From Dictyoglomus sp. NZ13-RE01 (GTDB lineage: Bacteria > Dictyoglomota > Dictyoglomia > Dictyoglomales > Dictyoglomaceae): 6,951 bases of DNA. The stretch spans positions 1 through 6,951 of the forward strand of contig NIRF01000028.1 in the NCBI GenBank assembly GCA_002878375.1. The letters are read 5' to 3'. Numbering within the stretch: position 1 is the first letter of the stretch; every line of letters begins with the position of its first letter. The notes below the pieces were generated by a model. That model saw nothing but the letters and a program-made list of their open reading frames with translations, was not told the DNA's origin and ran no database searches. The position numbers were made by a program, and so were the translations under genes. Of the stretch, positions 4,009-6,951 are shown in pieces.

Positions 4009-5037
4009 ATGGATATACCAGGAATAAGTGATATAGTCAATGCTATAATAAACGGACTGAAAACAATAGCTGAATGGATAGAGAAGGCATTTTATACATT
4101 AGGATCTTGGATATGGAACACATTCGGAAGCATAGCTAATGCAATTTACAGCGCACTGCAATGGATTTACAACGGTCTGAAGTATATAGCTTCAACATTC
4201 GTAAACATTATAAAAGCTATTTGGAACTGGATAGTAGGTGTAATAAAGTCAATCTACAATACAATAAAGGGATGGATAGATGGATTTATCGACACAGTAA
4301 ACAATTGGTGGAACAGCATTATAATGAACATAAGACGGAAAATATACTTAACAGTATTGACTGATGTAAGTATAACAATGACTTGGAAAAGCTATGAAAA
4401 ATTCGCTAATGACCCAAGTAAAAAGACTTTCTTAACGGCTTTGACCAGTCCTTTATGGAGTCCACTACTTGGAACATTAGCAGGAAGTCTAATTGATTCA
4501 CTACTACCTAAACAGACTTCGCAGACTGTAAGCATGATTCCAAAGCTCAACTTACCAGACATAAGCTTTAATGAACTGCAAATAGAGAGTGCAGTAGAAC
4601 CAACTGCACCAGAAGCCCCGCAACTTCCACAAATAAGCTTTACAGTAGAAGAAGATATATTAGGAAGCTCAATTGGACTGTCTGTTATAGCTGGATTTCC
4701 ATCATACCCTGAAATAGATATAACTAATGTAATAGGAACCACGACTTTAAACAGTATAGAAACACTACCAATGATAAACATGTTTTCATCAATAGGATTG
4801 GTTTCAACTGGAACTATAATTCAAACAACGGTTAATAATACAGTTGGAGGAGTTAGTGGAGGAACTAATGTATTAGGTAATGCAATTGGTCTAGTAATGA
4901 TACCAGTATTATCTGATTTACACCAAGATATGACAAACAACAAGATAGGTTTAGTGATGGTATCAGTATTATCTAACTTGCACCAAGATATGGTAAACAA
5001 CCAAATAGGCTTAACAGTTATAGCTAACATAAAGTAA
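4009..5037 (+). CDS. Large protein with amphipathic hendecad repeats and C-terminal 20-residue repeats
   Basis: This 342-aa protein begins 2 nt after GGTGAT (4001-4006). Residues 8-110 are a Trp-rich, highly regular amphipathic helix in 11-residue units, clearest at 45-110 (AIYSALQWIYN, GLKYIASTFVN, IIKAIWNWIVG, VIKSIYNTIKG, WIDGFIDTVNN, WWNSIIMNIRR). Such hendecads favour lying on or wrapping membranes. Residues 111-168 mix strands and a hydrophobic segment (LLGTLAGSLIDSLL). Residues 169-215 are a Pro/Glu-rich linker. From 222, units of 20 residues begin with IGL or IG (222, 242, 262, then 293, 313, 333); the units at 293 and 313 are almost the same. It is the largest protein here, between coat-like and fibre-like genes, so a membrane-binding spike, end-cap or tail protein is the best inference. 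Family not recognised. Confidence 0.85.
   Translation: MDIPGISDIVNAIINGLKTIAEWIEKAFYTLGSWIWNTFGSIANAIYSALQWIYNGLKYIASTFVNIIKAIWNWIVGVIKSIYNTIKGWIDGFIDTVNNWWNSIIMNIRRKIYLTVLTDVSITMTWKSYEKFANDPSKKTFLTALTSPLWSPLLGTLAGSLIDSLLPKQTSQTVSMIPKLNLPDISFNELQIESAVEPTAPEAPQLPQISFTVEEDILGSSIGLSVIAGFPSYPEIDITNVIGTTTLNSIETLPMINMFSSIGLVSTGTIIQTTVNNTVGGVSGGTNVLGNAIGLVMIPVLSDLHQDMTNNKIGLVMVSVLSNLHQDMVNNQIGLTVIANIK
4885..5034 (+). repeat. Tandem 60-bp coding repeat
   Basis: Two adjacent 60-bp units (4885-4944 and 4945-5004) agree at 48 of 60 positions, followed by a half unit (5005-5034). They encode IGLVMIPVLSDLHQDMTNNK and its near copy at residues 293-332. Third-position differences among conserved codons show the units have been diverging under protein-level constraint. 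Confidence 0.8.
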
Positions 5038-5039
5038 AG

Positions 5040-5045
5040 TTTTTT
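5040..5045 (+). terminator. T6 run after the 342-aa gene
   Basis: Six T residues follow the stop at 5037 by two bases. A TATA-like box lies soon after (5062). The run is shorter than the T7 sites, so partial read-through to the fibre-like genes is likely. Confidence 0.35.
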
Positions 5046-5061
5046 ACTCTGAATAATACAA

Positions 5062-5070
5062 TTTATAAAA
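5062..5070 (+). promoter_or_regulatory. TATA-like TTTATAAAA before the fibre-like genes
   Basis: The motif is a good TATA match in the only sizeable gap of this block, after a T-run. However, its 5' edge is 21 nt from the GTG at 5083, too close for a conventional leader, and there is no early alternative start in frame. It may be a non-canonical promoter or just AT-rich spacer. Confidence 0.3.
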
Positions 5071-5082
5071 AGGTGTAAAGTA

Positions 5083-5781
5083 GTGAGTGGAATAAAGTTT
5101 GAAGAAATAAAAGAGATTTTAGCAAACTCGATAAAGAACAACAGAAAACCAAAAGACCATTTCATAAAAACATATCTTCATTTAGAAGTCCGCAATGAAG
5201 ACGACGAAACAATAGCAAAAAGAAAGTATCTAAGCAGAAGCTGGGTGCAACCATTCGCCTATGTGCTGTATGGATTAATGAACGGATCGAAACCAACAGT
5301 ATACGGAATACCATATAAAGGTAATTTGAATACTGGCCCAGTTTGTGCTATGAGCATAAGTAGTTCTACAGTTTATATTGGAAACTTATTTAATGTATTA
5401 GCACCAGATGGTAACGGAAAATATGGAATAGTTGCAGGAACAGGAACTATTCCAGTATCTGCAACTGGTATGTTAATGCAACAATGGATAGATGAAGGTA
5501 ATATACACTACTATGGAACTACATTATCACAACTAACTCCAATAACTGGTGGCTATGAGTTTGCAGTAGTAAGGCAAATATCTAATAAAACACAAAATCC
5601 AATACAATTAACAGAATTTGGCCTTGTAGCAAAACCTGTCCTTGGTTATAGCGGTTCATGTGGTGGTGATCCTAACGCAGACCTATACTGGATGCTGTTG
5701 CATGATGTAAGAACAAGTGCACCATCAATACCATCTAACAGTGTATTAATAGTTAAATACATATTTAACTTCCTAGTCTAA
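5083..5781 (+). CDS. Virion/fibre-like beta protein, paralogue 1
   Basis: This 232-aa protein starts with GTG, with GGTG (5072-5075) 7 nt upstream. It is related to the next gene along most of its length: Y-x-H/D-x-x-V/L (31-36), SRSWV (51-55), YGIVAGTGTIPVS (114-126), FAVVRQISNKTQ (160-171), ExGLV (178-182), and a final LLHDVR…P…S…VLIVKYIF. The 'YGI-x-x-G-x-GT-x-P', 'E-x-GL' and 'R/H-D…P…G/S-x-x-L-x-V-x-Y' spacing is typical, in my knowledge, of beta-sandwich virion or fibre proteins of archaeal viruses. It has about 27 extra N-terminal residues, a Gly/Ser-rich loop (100-112) and an insertion with two nearby Gly pairs around C193. Host recognition or a virion surface component is the likely role. 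Confidence 0.8.
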   Translation: MSGIKFEEIKEILANSIKNNRKPKDHFIKTYLHLEVRNEDDETIAKRKYLSRSWVQPFAYVLYGLMNGSKPTVYGIPYKGNLNTGPVCAMSISSSTVYIGNLFNVLAPDGNGKYGIVAGTGTIPVSATGMLMQQWIDEGNIHYYGTTLSQLTPITGGYEFAVVRQISNKTQNPIQLTEFGLVAKPVLGYSGSCGGDPNADLYWMLLHDVRTSAPSIPSNSVLIVKYIFNFLV

Positions 5782-5793
5782 AGGTGGTAAAGT

Positions 5794-6357
5794 ATGGCTA
5801 AACCTGGAATACATGCCTATATAGATATACAACTAAAAGACAAAAACGGAAAGGTATTAAAAAAGTTAAGGTTTAAGAGCAAAAGCTGGGTCAAAAATAT
5901 GGCTATATTATTAAGTGGAGCTTTAAGTAATACAAGTTTTACATTAATAGATCAAAGCGGTAATAATGCTAATGTATCAAACAATACTGATGTAGTAAGT
6001 GTATTTAAAACAAATGCACCAGCAGGAGAAGACAGATATGGAATATTAGTAGGAAGTGGAACTAACCCCGTATCACCAAATGATTACAAACTATACAATA
6101 AAATATCAAATTCGGTATTAGCATATTCTGATACAAATATCGGACAATTTACTGGAGACGAAAACGGATTCACTTTCGCTATAAGCAGAACATTCACAAA
6201 CAATGGAACACAAGCTGTAACAGTATCAGAAGTTGGGTTAGCTATTTTAGGCGCTTCATTGTGGATATTAATAGCAAGAGATCTATTAAGCAGTCCTATA
6301 ACAGTTCAACCTGGTCAAGTCCTTCAAGTAGTATATGCTATATCGTTGCTACCGTGA
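5794..6357 (+). CDS. Virion/fibre-like beta protein, paralogue 2
   Basis: This 187-aa protein starts 5 nt after GGTGGT (5783-5788). It is predicted to be almost all beta. Landmarks: SKSWV (29-33), RYGILVGSGTNPVS (81-94), FTFAISRTFTNNGTQ (126-140), VSEVGLAILG (144-153) and WILIARDLLSSPITVQPG (157-174), closing with LQVVYAISLL. The end closely resembles the recurring 'LIARDxL-SP-x-x-V-x-PG-x-x-L-x-V-x-Y' signature I associate with virion proteins of archaeal viruses and some phages. It shares the core of the preceding gene, so a duplication is likely, possibly giving two subunits of one fibre or alternative receptor binders. An Asn/Ser-rich loop (53-66) is a candidate variable, surface-exposed region. 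Its stop overlaps the ribosome-binding site of the next gene. Confidence 0.83.
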   Translation: MAKPGIHAYIDIQLKDKNGKVLKKLRFKSKSWVKNMAILLSGALSNTSFTLIDQSGNNANVSNNTDVVSVFKTNAPAGEDRYGILVGSGTNPVSPNDYKLYNKISNSVLAYSDTNIGQFTGDENGFTFAISRTFTNNGTQAVTVSEVGLAILGASLWILIARDLLSSPITVQPGQVLQVVYAISLLP

Positions 6358-6362
6358 TAACT

Positions 6363-6530
6363 ATGGAAATCGATAATACAACAATCGTAAAACTGACTGC
6401 AATAGTAAGCTTAACTATATTAGGAGCTTTAGCATTTTATAAAAATATAGACCACGGCTTAATTACAAGTATAAGTGCAATTATAGGGGGGTTAGCTGGG
6501 TATGAGTTCGGATCTAAAAAGGGAAAGTGA
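6363..6530 (+). CDS. Holin-like two-TM small membrane protein
   Basis: This 55-aa protein starts at the ATG at 6363. GTGAT (6354-6358), which overlaps the preceding stop, is 4 nt upstream. An upstream reading to 6261 lies inside the fibre gene and is not supported. The protein has a short polar start (MEIDNTT), TM1 (IVKLTAIVSLTILGALAFY), a loop with charged residues (KNIDHG), TM2 rich in Gly (LITSISAIIGGLAGYEFG) and a lysine-rich end (SKKGK). Size, two helices, the glycine-zipper TM2 and basic tail are all holin-like, and the position after fibre genes is usual for lysis or egress genes. A small structural membrane protein is equally possible, since archaeal viruses often leave without classical holins. 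Confidence 0.78.
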   Translation: MEIDNTTIVKLTAIVSLTILGALAFYKNIDHGLITSISAIIGGLAGYEFGSKKGK

Positions 6531-6918
6531 TATATGCTCTGAAGTGCGTTATTGGACTGACAAAATAAGAAAGTTCATGAACGAAAATTATTCTGAAGGT
6601 GATTTAATAGAACAAGATGCTGTAAATATAGCTTCAATGCTTATCGCAATTGTAAGGGGAAACTTATACTTTAGAAAATACTGCTATACTGAATTAGTAG
6701 AAAAGACTGAAGTAGAAAAATACGAAACTAAAGCCTACCCTACCGAAACAGTAATAATAAAGGAGAAGGAAGTCCCTGAGAAAAAGAAAGTAATAAAGAA
6801 GATAATAAAATCGAAGCCAAAACCTGAAACCGTTGAAGTAGTTGAAAAGGAAATTGAATTAGAACCAGAAGAAGTGGAAGAGTTAGCCGAAGAATTGGAG
6901 GAAGAAGAAGAAAAATAA
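6502..6918 (+). CDS. Protein with helical head and strongly acidic low-complexity tail
   Basis: This 138-aa protein overlaps the holin-like gene by 29 nt. GGGGGG (6485-6490) lies 11 nt before the ATG, so translation is probably coupled. Residues 1-62 look folded and helical (SEVRYWTDKIRKFMNEN, DAVNIASMLIAIVRG, NLYFRKYCYTE). From about 66 the sequence becomes Lys/Glu/Pro/Val-rich (KEKEVPEKKKVIKKIIKS, then KPKPETVEVVEKE) and ends in an almost continuous run of Glu (121-137). The last part resembles acidic tails used for electrostatic tethering. Alternating basic and acidic blocks may fold on each other. It could be an assembly chaperone, a partner of the membrane protein, or a host-interaction factor. 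Family not recognised. Confidence 0.78.
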   Translation: MSSDLKRESDICSEVRYWTDKIRKFMNENYSEGDLIEQDAVNIASMLIAIVRGNLYFRKYCYTELVEKTEVEKYETKAYPTETVIIKEKEVPEKKKVIKKIIKSKPKPETVEVVEKEIELEPEEVEELAEELEEEEEK

Positions 6919-6930
6919 TTTGAAACCAAC

Positions 6931-6937
6931 TTTTTTT
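6931..6937 (+). terminator. T7 terminator of the structural block
   Basis: Seven T residues follow the final stop at 6918 by 12 nt, with a further T4 at 6943-6946. It ends the long co-oriented run of structural genes. What follows beyond 6951 is not visible. Confidence 0.55.
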
Positions 6938-6951
6938 CTAACTTTTCACTT

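Noticed and set aside
4392-5165. Long minus-strand open frames opposite the 342-aa gene
   Set aside because: They mirror a confident + gene, have no ribosome-binding site or promoter, and arise from its repeat composition.
6261-6362. N-terminal extension of the holin-like protein
   Set aside because: The extra residues are Ser-rich out-of-frame translation of the fibre gene end; the ATG at 6363 has a well placed GTGAT.
6735-6929. Minus-strand Ser/Phe-rich frame opposite the acidic tail
   Set aside because: It is the complement of a Glu/Lys-rich low-complexity region and has no start signals.
1-6951. CRISPR array, tRNA, integrase site or insertion sequence
   Set aside because: No regularly spaced repeats apart from the coding 60-bp units, no cloverleaf-like segment, no terminal inverted repeats and no transposase or integrase motifs were seen.

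Overview
The window reads as part of an archaeal virus, or an integrated relative, probably of a thermophilic euryarchaeon. Evidence for Archaea: TATA boxes of the form TTTATAAA upstream of gene clusters, GGTGAT/GGTGGT ribosome-binding sites 1-7 nt before many starts, bare T-run (mostly T7) terminators without GC hairpins, heavy ATA (Ile) and AGA/AGG (Arg) codon use, and AT-rich DNA. Evidence for a virus: a dense set of small genes with no metabolic gene, ending in a co-oriented block of short membrane proteins, a large repeat-containing protein and two related virion-type beta proteins. The host and virus family cannot be fixed from the sequence. A small-genome virus with hydrophobic alpha-helical coat proteins (spindle-shaped or similar) is the best guess.

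Left block (1-1813, + strand): the tail of an upstream gene and a T7 terminator come first. A strong promoter then lies inside an inverted repeat. It drives five tightly packed genes: a possible OB-fold protein, a ribbon-helix-helix (RHH) regulator, a small beta-barrel-like protein, a cysteine-rich probable zinc protein, and a small protein with motifs resembling an archaeo-eukaryotic-primase/RRM core. This looks like an early replication and regulation module, with the RHH protein a candidate repressor of its own operon.

Middle block (1814-3273, alternating strands): a convergent terminator is followed by two minus-strand membrane proteins (70 aa and a 25-aa microprotein). A symmetric divergent promoter comes next, then a plus-strand 134-aa helical protein of unknown role. 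A minus-strand pair follows (95 aa and 108 aa, the second with a TTG start); it diverges from the structural block.

Right block (3274-6918, + strand): two coat-like single-TM proteins (69 and 71 aa), a 69-aa alpha/beta protein, a 342-aa protein with an 11-residue-repeat amphipathic N-terminus and 20-residue C-terminal repeats, two paralogous virion/fibre-like proteins (232 and 187 aa), a 55-aa two-TM holin-like protein, and an overlapping 138-aa protein with a very acidic tail. A T7 terminator closes the block. I interpret it as the virion and exit module: coat, membrane-interacting spike or end protein, fibres, lysis or egress.

No tRNA, rRNA, CRISPR array, insertion sequence, integrase or attachment site was seen. 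No stretch over 300 bases lacks a gene once the minus-strand genes are included.
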